A stretch of 25,375 nt of DNA, from contig DBMG01000064.1 of NCBI GenBank assembly GCA_002304785.1, positions 10,647 to 36,021 on the forward strand, in the 5' to 3' direction. Below, piece by piece: positions 7,170 to 15,615 of this stretch (position 1 is the stretch's first letter; each line of letters opens with the position of its first letter). The notes beneath the pieces are model-generated. The model did no database searches, was not told the origin of the DNA, and saw only the letters and a program-made list of their open reading frames with translations. The DNA comes from Candidatus Accumulibacter sp. UBA704 (lineage in GTDB: Bacteria > Pseudomonadota > Gammaproteobacteria > Burkholderiales > Rhodocyclaceae). The position numbers and the translations under genes are program-made.

Positions 7170-7214
7170 TCAAGGAAAGTTGCTGACTGCGCCACCAACC
7201 CCGATCGTCTCGAC

Positions 7215-8414
7215 GTGCTTCCCGGAATCGTCCCAGAACCCACCCGTCCCCCGGCCGATGCGCCCATGCCGCCCGTCCGCCGTATCGCGCATCTCGACAT
7301 GGACGCGTTCTTCGCCTCCGTCGAACTGCTGGCCTACCCCGAATTGCGCGGCGAGGCCGTGGTGGTGGGAGGACGGAGCATTCACCAGCCGCGGATATCG
7401 CCTGACGGTACAAGGATCTTTGCCCGGTTGCGTGACTACGCGGGCCGCGGTGTCGCCACTACGTCGACCTACCCGGCACGCGCGCTAGGCGTCTTTTCCG
7501 GCATGGGATTGATGAAATCGGCCCAGCTGGCACCGGATGCCATCCTCCTGCCCGCCAATTTCGACGCGTACCGGCACTATTCTTCCCGATTCAAGGCCGA
7601 GGTCGCGGCCGTTGCGCCTTGCATCGAAGACCGCGGGATAGACGAGATCTACATCGATCTTAGTGATCACCGGGAGGACTCCGAAACGCTGGCTCGCAAG
7701 CTGCAGCAAGCGGTGTTCGATGCAACGGGGCTCACGTGTTCCGTCGGCATCTCTCCGAACAAGCTGCTTTCGAAAATCGCCTCGGACCTCAACAAACCGA
7801 ACGGATGCACGATCCTTCGCCCCGAAGATGTGCCCACGCGCATCTGGCCACTGCCGGTCGGCAAGATCAACGGGATCGGCCCGAAAGCACAGGAGAAACT
7901 CCACCGCCATGAAATTCGCACCATTGGCGAACTGGCGGCGACACCGCCCGAGCGATTGGTGTCTCTCTTCGGCCAGACGACAGGTCGCTGGATGCACCGG
8001 GCCGCGCAAGGCATCGACGACCGTCCGGTGGTCGTCGAATTCGAGCCGAGATCGATCAGCCGGGAGACCACGTTCGAGCGCGATCTGCATGCCCGTGACG
8101 ATCGAGGGGAACTCTCGAACGTCTTCACCGCGCTGTGCCTGCGCGTCGCCGATGATCTGCAACGCAAGGGATACGCCTCGCGTACGGTAGGGATCAAGTT
8201 GCGTTACGCCGATTTCCAGGTCGTCACACGCGACATCACGTTACCCGGGGGTATTTCCGACGGAGCCCAGATTCGCAAAGCAGCGGGGTTGTGCCTAAAG
8301 CGCGTCCCACTGACCCGGAAAATCCGCCTCCTCGGCGTCCGGGCCGGCGGACTGATACGCCCGTCGGAAGGGGCTCGAGACAGCAGCGGAGCGCAGGGCA
8401 GCCTGCCGTTCTGA
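7215..8414 (+). CDS. dinB: DNA polymerase IV (Y-family translesion polymerase)
   Basis: This error-prone polymerase copies past DNA lesions. N-terminal RRIAHLDMDAFFASVELL carries the first metal-binding Asp; RGIDEIYIDLS carries the catalytic Asp-Glu pair; SVGISPNKLLSKIASDLNKP is the palm motif; INGIGPKAQEKLHRHEI is the helix-hairpin-helix thumb. The last residues QGSLPF match a sliding-clamp-binding motif (QxxLxF). GTG 7215 gives 399 residues; homology begins at the in-frame ATG 7266 (382 residues), which may be the true start, and neither has a good Shine-Dalgarno. It is probably cotranscribed with the 61-aa ORF under LexA control. Confidence 0.93.
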   Translation: MLPGIVPEPTRPPADAPMPPVRRIAHLDMDAFFASVELLAYPELRGEAVVVGGRSIHQPRISPDGTRIFARLRDYAGRGVATTSTYPARALGVFSGMGLMKSAQLAPDAILLPANFDAYRHYSSRFKAEVAAVAPCIEDRGIDEIYIDLSDHREDSETLARKLQQAVFDATGLTCSVGISPNKLLSKIASDLNKPNGCTILRPEDVPTRIWPLPVGKINGIGPKAQEKLHRHEIRTIGELAATPPERLVSLFGQTTGRWMHRAAQGIDDRPVVVEFEPRSISRETTFERDLHARDDRGELSNVFTALCLRVADDLQRKGYASRTVGIKLRYADFQVVTRDITLPGGISDGAQIRKAAGLCLKRVPLTRKIRLLGVRAGGLIRPSEGARDSSGAQGSLPF

Positions 8415-8505
8415 AGGGATAACAAGCTTGAGCACTGGTTCCCGGATCACAATGCGGGACTGATGTCCTGGTAATCTGCGGTACGGCAAATCACAAGGGA
8501 CACGC

Positions 8506-8511
8506 TACAAT
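8506..8511 (+). promoter_or_regulatory. Probable -10 element of the argG promoter
   Basis: TACAAT at 8506-8511 is a five-of-six match to the sigma-70 -10 consensus and lies 32 bases before the argG GTG. The -35 region is poor (ACGGCA at 8483-8488). No ArgR-type operator was recognised. Confidence 0.4.
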
Positions 8512-8543
8512 ACGCGTCTTTCAAAATATCGCGAGAGACTTCC

Positions 8544-9890
8544 GTGGCTGCAACCATCCTCCAAAAGATTCCCGCCGGCGAGCGCGTCGGCATCGCCTTC
8601 TCCGGCGGCCTGGACACGTCCGCCGCTGTCCATTGGATGCGCGGCAAGGGCGCCATCCCCTGCGCCTACACTGCCCACCTCGGCCAGCCCGACGAAAGCG
8701 ATTACGACGAAATCCCGCGCAAGGCCAAGCTCTACGGCGCCGAGATCGCCCGCCTGATCGACTGCCGCCCGCAACTCGTCGCCGAGGGCATTGCCGCCAT
8801 CCAGTGCGGCGCCTTCCACATCAAGACGGGGGGAGCCACCTACTTCAACACCACGCCGCTCGGCCGCGCGGTTACCGGCACCGCGCTGGTCGTGGCGATG
8901 AAGGAAGACAACGTCAACATCTGGGGCGACGGTTCGACCTACAAGGGCAACGACATCGAGCGTTTCTACCGCTACGGGTTGCTCGCCAACCCGGCGCTGC
9001 GCATCTACAAACCGTGGCTCGATCAGGATTTCATCGATGAACTCGGTGGCCGCAAGGAGATGAGCGAATACCTCATCACCAATGGTTTCGACTACAAGAT
9101 GAGCGTCGAAAAAGCCTACTCGACCGATTCCAACATCCTCGGCGCAACGCATGAAGCCAAGGATCTGGAATTCCTCAAGAACGGCATCAACATCGTCAAC
9201 CCGATCATGGGTGTCGCCTTCTGGCGCGAAGGCGTCGAAGTCAAACCCGAGACCGTCACCGTGCGCTTTGAAGAGGGCGTGCCGGTGGCCATCAACGGCC
9301 AGACCTTTGCCAGCGCCGTCGATCTGTTCGCCGAGGCCAACGTCATCGGCGGCCGGCACGGACTGGGCATGAGCGACCAGATCGAGAACCGCATCATCGA
9401 AGCCAAGAGCCGCGGCATCTACGAAGCCCCGGGCATGGCCCTGCTGCACATCGTCTATGAACGTCTGATCACCGGCATCCACAACGAGGACACCATCGAG
9501 CAATACCGCATCAACGGCCTGCGTCTCGGCCGCCTGCTCTACCAGGGCCGCTGGTTCGACCCGCAGACCCTGATGCTGCGCGAGACCGCCCAGCGCTGGG
9601 TGGCGCGCGCCATCACCGGCGAGGTCACGCTGGAACTGCGCCGCGGCAATGACTACTCGATCCTCGACACCGCGAGCCCGAATCTCACCTACGCCCCCGA
9701 GCGCCTGTCGATGGAAAAGGTGGAAGATGCCGCCTTCACGCAGACCGACCGCATCGGCCAGTTGACGATGCGCAACCTCGACATCTCCGATACGCGCCAC
9801 AAACTCGGCATCTATACCCGCAGCGGCCTGCTCGGCTCCCAGTCGGACGGGAGCATTCCCCTGCTGACGGGCGGCGAAGAGAAGAAGTAA
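8544..9890 (+). CDS. argG: Argininosuccinate synthase (E. coli-type)
   Basis: ArgG joins citrulline and aspartate using ATP to give argininosuccinate, the penultimate step of arginine synthesis, in the cytoplasm. The N-terminal PP-loop AFSGGLDTSAAVHWM (residues 18-32) binds ATP. Downstream family blocks include GGATYFNTTPLGRAVTGT, IWGDGSTYKGNDIERFYRYG and KPWLDQDFIDELGGR (read as separate segments). The 448-residue length matches the longer E. coli type rather than the roughly 400-residue type. The start is GTG 8544 with GAGAG seven bases upstream. It is a single-gene unit closed by the terminator at 9913-9939. No other arg gene is nearby. Confidence 0.98.
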   Translation: MAATILQKIPAGERVGIAFSGGLDTSAAVHWMRGKGAIPCAYTAHLGQPDESDYDEIPRKAKLYGAEIARLIDCRPQLVAEGIAAIQCGAFHIKTGGATYFNTTPLGRAVTGTALVVAMKEDNVNIWGDGSTYKGNDIERFYRYGLLANPALRIYKPWLDQDFIDELGGRKEMSEYLITNGFDYKMSVEKAYSTDSNILGATHEAKDLEFLKNGINIVNPIMGVAFWREGVEVKPETVTVRFEEGVPVAINGQTFASAVDLFAEANVIGGRHGLGMSDQIENRIIEAKSRGIYEAPGMALLHIVYERLITGIHNEDTIEQYRINGLRLGRLLYQGRWFDPQTLMLRETAQRWVARAITGEVTLELRRGNDYSILDTASPNLTYAPERLSMEKVEDAAFTQTDRIGQLTMRNLDISDTRHKLGIYTRSGLLGSQSDGSIPLLTGGEEKK

Positions 9891-9912
9891 GAGTATTCGT
9901 CTGTAACGCAAA

Positions 9913-9939
9913 GCCCGCCGTTCGGCGGGCTTTTTTTTT
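9913..9939 (+). terminator. Rho-independent terminator of argG
   Basis: GCCCGCC (9913-9919) pairs with GGCGGGC (9924-9930) around a 4-base loop, followed directly by nine T (9931-9939). It begins 22 bases after the argG stop. Confidence 0.95.
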
Positions 9940-9956
9940 CGCCTGAAAGCGTCGTT

Positions 9957-10028
9957 CTACAAGAGCATGCCGCCCGACGCTTCGATGCGCTAACCGTTGA
10001 TCCAGCGATTGCCTTCTGACAACGCTCG
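9957..10028 (-). pseudogene. Decayed C-terminal fragment of a short-chain dehydrogenase (SDR)
   Basis: The minus strand reads SEGNRWINGxRIEASGGMLL followed by a stop at 9957-9959, where x is an in-frame TAG. The WINGQRIEASGG ending is a familiar C-terminus of SDR oxidoreductases, with Gln (CAG) mutated to TAG here. Upstream of about 10028 the reading frame no longer matches the family, so the rest has been lost or shifted. It faces argG tail to tail and lies in the gap before the TRAP operon promoter. Confidence 0.6.
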
Positions 10029-10077
10029 CCGATACAGACCCGAATCACCAGACGCAGCAAACTCGTATCAGAAGTAG

Positions 10078-10105
10078 TTGACACACACAGTTTATGTAGT
10101 AGTAT
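10078..10105 (+). promoter_or_regulatory. Sigma-70 promoter of the TRAP/acid-sugar operon
   Basis: A perfect -35 TTGACA (10078-10083), 16-base spacer and TAGTAT (10100-10105, four of six) predict a start near 10112, about 110 bases before dctP. The -10 is covered by a palindrome (see the operator entry), so it should be repressible. Confidence 0.65.
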
Positions 10106-10139
10106 TACACGCATAGACATAACTATATGTAGCGCTACA
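10095..10139. promoter_or_regulatory. Two operator-like palindromes, RpiR/HexR-like
   Basis: TGTAGTAGTATTACA (10095-10109) is an imperfect palindrome (TGTAGT-N3-ATTACA) on top of the -10 element. TGTAGCGCTACA (10128-10139) is a perfect 12-base palindrome just after the predicted start site. Both begin with TATGTAG, and the repeats are 33 bp apart, about three helical turns, which suits two dimers on one DNA face. The first resembles the TGTAAT-N3-ATTACA motif known for HexR, an RpiR-family regulator, and an RpiR-family gene lies in this operon. Confidence 0.5.
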
Positions 10140-10220
10140 ACATAACTCAAGGCAGGCAGTTATCCATTCCCGGATGAACGGGTGATTCGATGTTCCTCAG
10201 ATTCAACTCAGGAGGTAGTC

Positions 10221-11210
10221 ATGTTCAAGAAGTTGGTATTAGTTGCATCATTGGTGCTGGTTGGAACCACATCGGCATTGGCGCAATCGGCCGACAAGAT
10301 CGTAATCAAGGTTGGTTACGGAACAGCCGGCGGGCCGATCCATGAAGGAGCGCTGGAACTCAAGAAACGGCTGGAGGGGGCCAACAGCCGTCTCGACGTC
10401 CAGGTATTCCCGGGCGGGGCTCTCGGTTCGGAAGGCGAGATCATCGGCCAACTGCAGACCGGAATGACCGATATGCTGATGACGACGACCGGGCCACTTG
10501 GACAGCAGAACCCGATTTACTACGTGCTGGAAACACCGTACATCTTCATCAACGACGCCCAAGTGGACAAGGTGCTCGATGGCCCCGCAGGCGCGAAGCT
10601 GTTGAAAGGCATGGAGGCAAAGGGACTGGTCGGCCTGGCTTTCTGGGAAAACGGGTTCCGCCAGATGTCGAACAACGTGCGCCCGATCAAGACGCCTGCG
10701 GACCTGAAAGGCCTCAAGATGCGCACGCAGCAGAACCGCCTGCACATGAAGTATTTCTCCGATCTGGGCGCCAACCCGACTCCGTTACCTTTCACCGAGA
10801 TCTACAACTCGCTGGCGACCAAGATGGTCGACGGCCAGGAAAATCCGTTCTCGCTGATCGCCACCAACAAGTTCTACGAGCAGCAGAAATTCGTTTCCCA
10901 GACCGACCACGTCTATTCGTCGGTTCCCGTCTATTACTCCAAGGGTAAATGGGACAAGCTGCCCGCAGACGTCCAGAAGCTGGTGCGCGATACGGTCTAC
11001 GAAATGCGCCTGTGGCAGCGCAAACTGGGGCGTGACCAGCAAAAAGCCTATATCGACGAAATCTCCAAGAAGGCACAGTTCTACGCCCTGACGGACGCTG
11101 AAAAGGCAGCCTTCCAGAAGGCGGCGGAACCGGCGTTCGCGTGGGCCAAGAAGGAATATGGCGCCGCCTACGAGACGACCCTCAAGGAAGTGCTCGAAGC
11201 AGCGAAGTAA
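10221..11210 (+). CDS. dctP: TRAP transporter solute-binding protein (DctP family)
   Basis: This periplasmic receptor delivers a carboxylate or sugar acid to the TRAP permease. ATG 10221 follows a strong AGGAGG six bases upstream, giving 329 residues. A signal peptide is clear: MFKKLVLVASLVLVG with cleavage expected after SALA. The DctP motif LKGLKMRTQQN contains the conserved Arg that binds the ligand carboxylate, followed by GANPTPLPFTEIYNSLATKM and DGQENP (separate segments). It is the first gene of the operon. The ligand is not determined; the downstream kinase, 2-hydroxyacid dehydrogenase and lyase suggest an acid sugar. Confidence 0.94.
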   Translation: MFKKLVLVASLVLVGTTSALAQSADKIVIKVGYGTAGGPIHEGALELKKRLEGANSRLDVQVFPGGALGSEGEIIGQLQTGMTDMLMTTTGPLGQQNPIYYVLETPYIFINDAQVDKVLDGPAGAKLLKGMEAKGLVGLAFWENGFRQMSNNVRPIKTPADLKGLKMRTQQNRLHMKYFSDLGANPTPLPFTEIYNSLATKMVDGQENPFSLIATNKFYEQQKFVSQTDHVYSSVPVYYSKGKWDKLPADVQKLVRDTVYEMRLWQRKLGRDQQKAYIDEISKKAQFYALTDAEKAAFQKAAEPAFAWAKKEYGAAYETTLKEVLEAAK

Positions 11211-11271
11211 GCTTGTCCATAGATCCGGGCGGTCGCCGGGGCTTTGGCGGCGGCGCGTCCGGACGACAAGC
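11211..11271 (+). other. Intercistronic stem between dctP and dctQ
   Basis: GCTTGTC (11211-11217), directly after the dctP stop, can pair with GACAAGC (11265-11271), enclosing further GC-rich pairing. There is no T tract, so it is not a standard terminator. Such stems often protect the receptor mRNA end and raise receptor level over permease. Confidence 0.35.
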
Positions 11272-11295
11272 GATGTAATCATGGAGAGGGCAACA

Positions 11296-11778
11296 ATGAG
11301 CAACGACAAGCCCAAGGGGCTTTCCGGGTGGCGGCGCATCGAAATGGCCATCTATCTATTACTGGGTATCGCGATGACCCTGCTGATGTTCAGCAACGCG
11401 GTGATGCGCTACGCATTCGATTCGTCGATCATATGGTCCGAAGAGATCATTCGCGTGCTGTTTGTTTTCGCGATGTTCATCGCCATCACCGGCGGATTCA
11501 TCCGTAACGAGCACATCGGCTTCGATAGCCTGGCAAAGCGCCCCGGAGCGTTCAATTTCATCTACAAGGCGGTGACCGGCCTGTGCCTGATCGTCGTCGG
11601 CGGGCTCCTGGCGTATGAAGGCGGCCGCTTTACCCTGATGACGGGCGACGTGCCGCTACCGGCCACGAACATGCCCACTTCCCTGTTCATGTGGCCGGGC
11701 GTCATCGCTGGCGCGGTGTGGGTCATCATCGGCCTCGTAAAAATCGCCGCGATCTTCGTGCGCAAGGAGTCGGCATGA
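11296..11778 (+). CDS. dctQ: TRAP transporter small membrane subunit (DctQ family)
   Basis: ATG 11296 (GGAGAGGG upstream) gives 160 residues with four hydrophobic helices, the DctQ layout. The region ITGGFIRNEHIGFD resembles the conserved loop of these subunits. DctQ pairs with DctM in the inner membrane to form the sodium-driven permease that takes ligand from DctP. Its stop TGA overlaps the dctM ATG (ATGA), indicating translational coupling and equal dosage. An earlier in-frame ATG at 11281 is possible but lies within the ribosome-site region. Confidence 0.92.
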   Translation: MSNDKPKGLSGWRRIEMAIYLLLGIAMTLLMFSNAVMRYAFDSSIIWSEEIIRVLFVFAMFIAITGGFIRNEHIGFDSLAKRPGAFNFIYKAVTGLCLIVVGGLLAYEGGRFTLMTGDVPLPATNMPTSLFMWPGVIAGAVWVIIGLVKIAAIFVRKESA

Positions 11779-13058
11779 TCACCCTGTTTCTTTACCTGGC
11801 GATTTTCGGTGCCCTATTTGCCGTCGGTGCGCCTGTTGTGCTGTCCCTTGCCGCTGCGGCCGTAGCGATGCTGCTGATGAAGGGCGTCGACCTCATCGTC
11901 TTCGCCCAGAAATTCATGGTCTCGCTGGACAACTTCGGGCTGACTGCGATGTTCTTCTTCATCCTCGCCGGTGAGCTCATGAATGGCGGTGGCATGACCC
12001 GCCGCATCATTGCCGCCGTGTCGAAGTTGGTCAAGGACATCCCCGGCGGACTGGCCATCGTGACGGTCGTCTCCTGCGGAGTCTTCGCGGCGATCAACGG
12101 CTCGGCCATTGCCACGATGCTGGCGATCGGCGCGATCATGTATCCGGCCATGGTGCGGCAGGGATACTCGCCGGCGTTCGCCGCGGCGACGATCGGCGCG
12201 GGTGGAGTGGTCGGGCCGATCATCCCGCCGTCGATCCCGATGATCGTGTATGGCTCGACCACCGGCGATTCCGTAGCGGCACTGTTCGCCGGAGGATTCC
12301 TGATCGGAACGCTCATCCTCTCAATGGAAGTCGCCGTTGCCTACATCGTGTCGAAGAAACGCGGCTGGGGCATCAATGTTCCTGACATCGATTTCGGAGA
12401 CACCAAGGGGATCGCGTGGGCATTGGTATTTCCGGCCCTGATCATGGTCAGCATTACCTCCGGCATGATGACGGCGACGGAAACGGCTTCGATGGCCGTG
12501 GTCTATGCCTGGTTCGTCGGCGCCGTCATCTACAAGGAATTCAGGATTCGCGAATTGCCGGCGATGATGGCGACCGCCATGAGAGGCTCCGCCGCGGTGA
12601 TGGCCATCGTCGGCGCCGCGACGGCCGTCGGCTGGATTCTTACCTACGAGCGCGTGCCTCAGCAGGTCACCGAGACGCTGGTGTCGACCATCCACGGACC
12701 GTATGCCTTCATGGCCGTCACCTTCGGCATCCTGTTCATCGTCGGAATGATCATGGATCTGACACCAGCCATCCTCATCCTGACGCCGATCTTCATGGCG
12801 CCGGTCGCGGCATTCGGAGTCGATCCGATCTATTTCGGCGTTTTCTTCTGCGCCACCCTGACCGCGGGACTGGTCACGCCACCCGTCGGCACCTTGATCT
12901 ATCTGGGATGCTCGATGTCGCAGAGCCCGTTAAGCGAGGTGGTAAAGGAACTTGTTCCCTACATCATCGCGATCTACGCGGCCCTGTTTGTAGCCGTTGT
13001 CTTTCCGGAAATCATCACCTATATCCCCAAGCAGGTTCTCGGACTTTATGGAAGCTAA
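11775..13058 (+). CDS. dctM: TRAP transporter large permease subunit (DctM family)
   Basis: This is a 427-residue, highly hydrophobic protein with about 12 helices that forms the transport channel. Family segments include MNGGGMTRRII, VSCGVFAAINGSAIATMLAIG, GAGGVVGPIIPPSIPMIVYG and LTAGLVTPPVGTLIYLG. The start ATG 11775 overlaps the dctQ stop. The frame is open further upstream, but that part is the shadow of dctQ. The kinase gene starts ten bases after its stop, in the same operon. Confidence 0.95.
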   Translation: MITLFLYLAIFGALFAVGAPVVLSLAAAAVAMLLMKGVDLIVFAQKFMVSLDNFGLTAMFFFILAGELMNGGGMTRRIIAAVSKLVKDIPGGLAIVTVVSCGVFAAINGSAIATMLAIGAIMYPAMVRQGYSPAFAAATIGAGGVVGPIIPPSIPMIVYGSTTGDSVAALFAGGFLIGTLILSMEVAVAYIVSKKRGWGINVPDIDFGDTKGIAWALVFPALIMVSITSGMMTATETASMAVVYAWFVGAVIYKEFRIRELPAMMATAMRGSAAVMAIVGAATAVGWILTYERVPQQVTETLVSTIHGPYAFMAVTFGILFIVGMIMDLTPAILILTPIFMAPVAAFGVDPIYFGVFFCATLTAGLVTPPVGTLIYLGCSMSQSPLSEVVKELVPYIIAIYAALFVAVVFPEIITYIPKQVLGLYGS

Positions 13059-13068
13059 GGGAGGAAAC

Positions 13069-14586
13069 ATGAACGTGCTGACAACCCGCGTCCTGGCCGT
13101 CGATATCGGCACCTCATCCGTTCGGGCGATGGTGTACGACGCGACGGGAAAGATATACGCCCGTTCGCAGATCGCGTACTCGACGGTTCGTCCCGCGCCA
13201 TATTTCGAGGAGCAGGATCCGGATCTGGTGCGCTCAGAAGTCTATCGCGCGATCGCATTGTGCCTGGGGCAACCGGATGCCGCACCCGGGGAAATCCGGG
13301 CCATCGGCTTCTCCTCGCAAATGTATGGCGTAATCGCCATCGATAGAAACGGCAGCCCGCTGACCCGCAACATCGTGTGGTCGGACGGACGCTCCGAGCC
13401 TCAGGCCGAAGCGATCAAGAAGACCGTGGGCGAACGTTGGCTTTACCCCGATACAGGCTGCCCGATGAACTCGATTTTCCCGTTCGCCAAACTGGCCTGG
13501 ATGAAACACCATGAGCCGGAATTGTTCTGCTCGGCGGCGCGCTTCGTATCAATCAAGGAGTACGTGACATTCCCGCTGATCGGGGAATGGGCCGTCGATT
13601 ACTCGATGGCATCATCGACCGGGATGTTCGACATCCGCGCACACCGATGGAGCGACAAGGCGACGGGTTATCTCGGACTCGCCCCCGAACGCCTGTCGAC
13701 TCCGGTGTCGGGCACCAGTCGCTTCGCCTTGCGGTCCGGCTCTCCCCTGGCCGGCCTCGGCCTTCCCGACGACATCGCCGTATTCCTTGGCGGCGGCGAC
13801 GGTCCTCTGGCCAATCTGGGGGCCGGGGCATCGGCACTCGGGACGGTCAATATCGACCTCGGCACCTCGGGCGCCGCTCGCTGCTTGGCATCCGAGCCGA
13901 CCGTCGATGATGCCGCGAGCCTGTGGTGCTTCTGCCTGACCGACGACCTCTGGGCGAGCGGCGGCATCGTGACGAACGTCGGCAACGCCTATCAGTGGTT
14001 TGCCGCAAGAGTGCTCGGTGCGGCAGGACTCGCCGAACGCGACGCCTACGACATTATGGACCGCACAGCCGCCGGGATTGCGCCGGGGTCCGACGGCTTG
14101 TATTTCCTGCCCTATCTGCGCAAGGCACGTTCGCCGTATTGGGACGGCCGCCTCAAGGGAACGATGTTCGGCCTGACAGCCGACCACTCGGCCGGACACA
14201 TGGCACGCGCCATGCTCGAGGCGATCGCCTTCGACCTGCGGACCATCGTCGGCATCATGCACAAAAAAATGACAATGGCTTCCCACACCGTGCTGACCGG
14301 TGGGCTTGCGCGTTCCCCGATCATCCCGCAATTGCTGGCCGACGTTCTGAACACCGAGATACGGGTTCCGGAAGATGGCGAGGGGTCGATCGCCGGAGCC
14401 GCTATTCTCGCCTTCCATGGCTTGGGCGTGCTCGACCGCCTCGCCTTTGCCGGCGGCCCGCGCGCCTCCAGGTCATACCTGCCGGATTGCGCCGCCAACG
14501 AATGTTACGAGCAGGTTTACCGCAATTACATCCGGTTGGTAGCCGCTCTGAAAGAAATCGATCTTCAGGAAAGGAATCCGTCGTGA
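13069..14586 (+). CDS. FGGY-family carbohydrate kinase (gluconokinase/xylulokinase-like)
   Basis: The 505-residue cytoplasmic sugar kinase starts at ATG 13069 with AGGGAGG just upstream. The N-terminal ATPase-fold motif VLAVDIGTSSVRAMVYD, the mid-protein GGGDGPLANLGAGA and VNIDLGTSGAARC segments, and C-terminal VLTGGLARSPIIPQLLADVL are the FGGY phosphate and adenosine motifs. FGGY kinases phosphorylate sugars, polyols or sugar acids such as gluconate; the closest style is the gluconokinase branch. It follows the TRAP genes and precedes a 2-hydroxyacid dehydrogenase, whose start overlaps its stop. The substrate is probably the imported compound, but that is inferred. Confidence 0.88.
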   Translation: MNVLTTRVLAVDIGTSSVRAMVYDATGKIYARSQIAYSTVRPAPYFEEQDPDLVRSEVYRAIALCLGQPDAAPGEIRAIGFSSQMYGVIAIDRNGSPLTRNIVWSDGRSEPQAEAIKKTVGERWLYPDTGCPMNSIFPFAKLAWMKHHEPELFCSAARFVSIKEYVTFPLIGEWAVDYSMASSTGMFDIRAHRWSDKATGYLGLAPERLSTPVSGTSRFALRSGSPLAGLGLPDDIAVFLGGGDGPLANLGAGASALGTVNIDLGTSGAARCLASEPTVDDAASLWCFCLTDDLWASGGIVTNVGNAYQWFAARVLGAAGLAERDAYDIMDRTAAGIAPGSDGLYFLPYLRKARSPYWDGRLKGTMFGLTADHSAGHMARAMLEAIAFDLRTIVGIMHKKMTMASHTVLTGGLARSPIIPQLLADVLNTEIRVPEDGEGSIAGAAILAFHGLGVLDRLAFAGGPRASRSYLPDCAANECYEQVYRNYIRLVAALKEIDLQERNPS

Positions 14587-15569
14587 AAGTCCTCGTAACC
14601 TCCAAGTCATTCGGCCGTATCGCGCCGGATGCCGTGGAGATGCTCAAAGCCAACGGGATCGACGTTGTCTGGGGATCCAGGCCATCGATGACTGCCGCTG
14701 AAATCGCCGCCGAGATCGGAGATGCCGATGCCCTTATCGTGGGCAACGATACCGTCGACGCGGGCGTGTTCGCAGCGGCCGACCGTTTGCGGATCGTGCA
14801 TATGCATGGGACGGGGCTGGACGCGATCGACGTCGCATCGGCTACCGACAAGGGGGTGCTGGTGGCCAATGCGCCAGGCGCTAATCGCAACGCGGTCGCC
14901 GAACTGACCGTGGCCCTGATGCTCGTCTCGGCACGTGCGATCGACAGGCATATCGACATCCTGAAATCCGGTCGCTGGGAGCGCACCGCCGGGCACGAAA
15001 TTTCGGGCAAGACAGTAGGCGTCATCGGCCTCGGCAACATCGGGCAACGCATTGTCGAATTGCTGGCCGGATTCAATGTGCGAGTAATCGGATTTGACGT
15101 CAATCCGGATACCGCATGGGCTGAACGTTCTGCGGTGGCGTTGGCGGCTGCCGCCGACGACGTCTTTGCGGAGGCCGATTTCGTGGTGCTTGCGCTTTCC
15201 CTGAATGAAAAGACCAAAGGATTCGTCGACGCACGCCGCCTAGGTTTGATGAAGCGCAGCTCCTATCTGATCAATACGGCGCGCGGCGGCCTGGTCGACG
15301 AGGCAGCGCTGTGCGCCGCTCTGCGCGACAAGCAGATCGCCGGCGCTGCCATCGATGTGTTCGATCCCGAACCGCTGCCTCTCGAGTCTCCGTTGCGGAC
15401 ATGCGGCGCGACGCTGACTCCGCACCTCGCGGCAACCTCGGTCGAATCGGCCGGCAACGTTTCACGAATTGTGGCGCGCAATCTCGTCGACGTGCTGCTG
15501 CACGGCCGCACGGGATGCGCCGTCAATCCCGGTGCGCTGGAACGCCGGATAAGAAAAAAAATGATCTAG
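14583..15569 (+). CDS. D-isomer-specific 2-hydroxyacid dehydrogenase (SerA-like)
   Basis: GTG 14583 overlaps the kinase TGA (GTGA) and follows AGGAAAGGA, giving 328 residues. The Rossmann motif GLGNIG is at 149-154 (VGVIGLGNIGQRIVELL) and the Asp at the end of the next strand (FD, 171-172) points to NAD. The catalytic triad is intact: Arg234 (NTARGG), Glu263 (DPEPLP) and His281 (LTPHLAATS). The family reversibly oxidises D-2-hydroxyacids to 2-oxoacids. There is no C-terminal ACT domain, so it is unlikely to be the regulated serine-pathway enzyme. Next to a kinase and a DHDPS-fold enzyme it plausibly oxidises a (phospho)aldonate to its 2-oxo form. Confidence 0.92.
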   Translation: MKVLVTSKSFGRIAPDAVEMLKANGIDVVWGSRPSMTAAEIAAEIGDADALIVGNDTVDAGVFAAADRLRIVHMHGTGLDAIDVASATDKGVLVANAPGANRNAVAELTVALMLVSARAIDRHIDILKSGRWERTAGHEISGKTVGVIGLGNIGQRIVELLAGFNVRVIGFDVNPDTAWAERSAVALAAAADDVFAEADFVVLALSLNEKTKGFVDARRLGLMKRSSYLINTARGGLVDEAALCAALRDKQIAGAAIDVFDPEPLPLESPLRTCGATLTPHLAATSVESAGNVSRIVARNLVDVLLHGRTGCAVNPGALERRIRKKMI

Positions 15570-15615
15570 CCACACCCCTTCCCTCCCACAACTTGACTTT
15601 TCAAAAGGATGAATC

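Noticed and set aside
8505..9911. A 468-codon minus-strand frame opposite argG
   Set aside because: argG is unmistakable and full length; the opposite frame runs through its promoter and almost to its terminator and has no family features.
12997..13068. Upstream extension of the FGGY kinase into dctM
   Set aside because: ATG 13069 has an excellent ribosome site and the family N-terminus begins there; the extension is the shadow of the dctM end.
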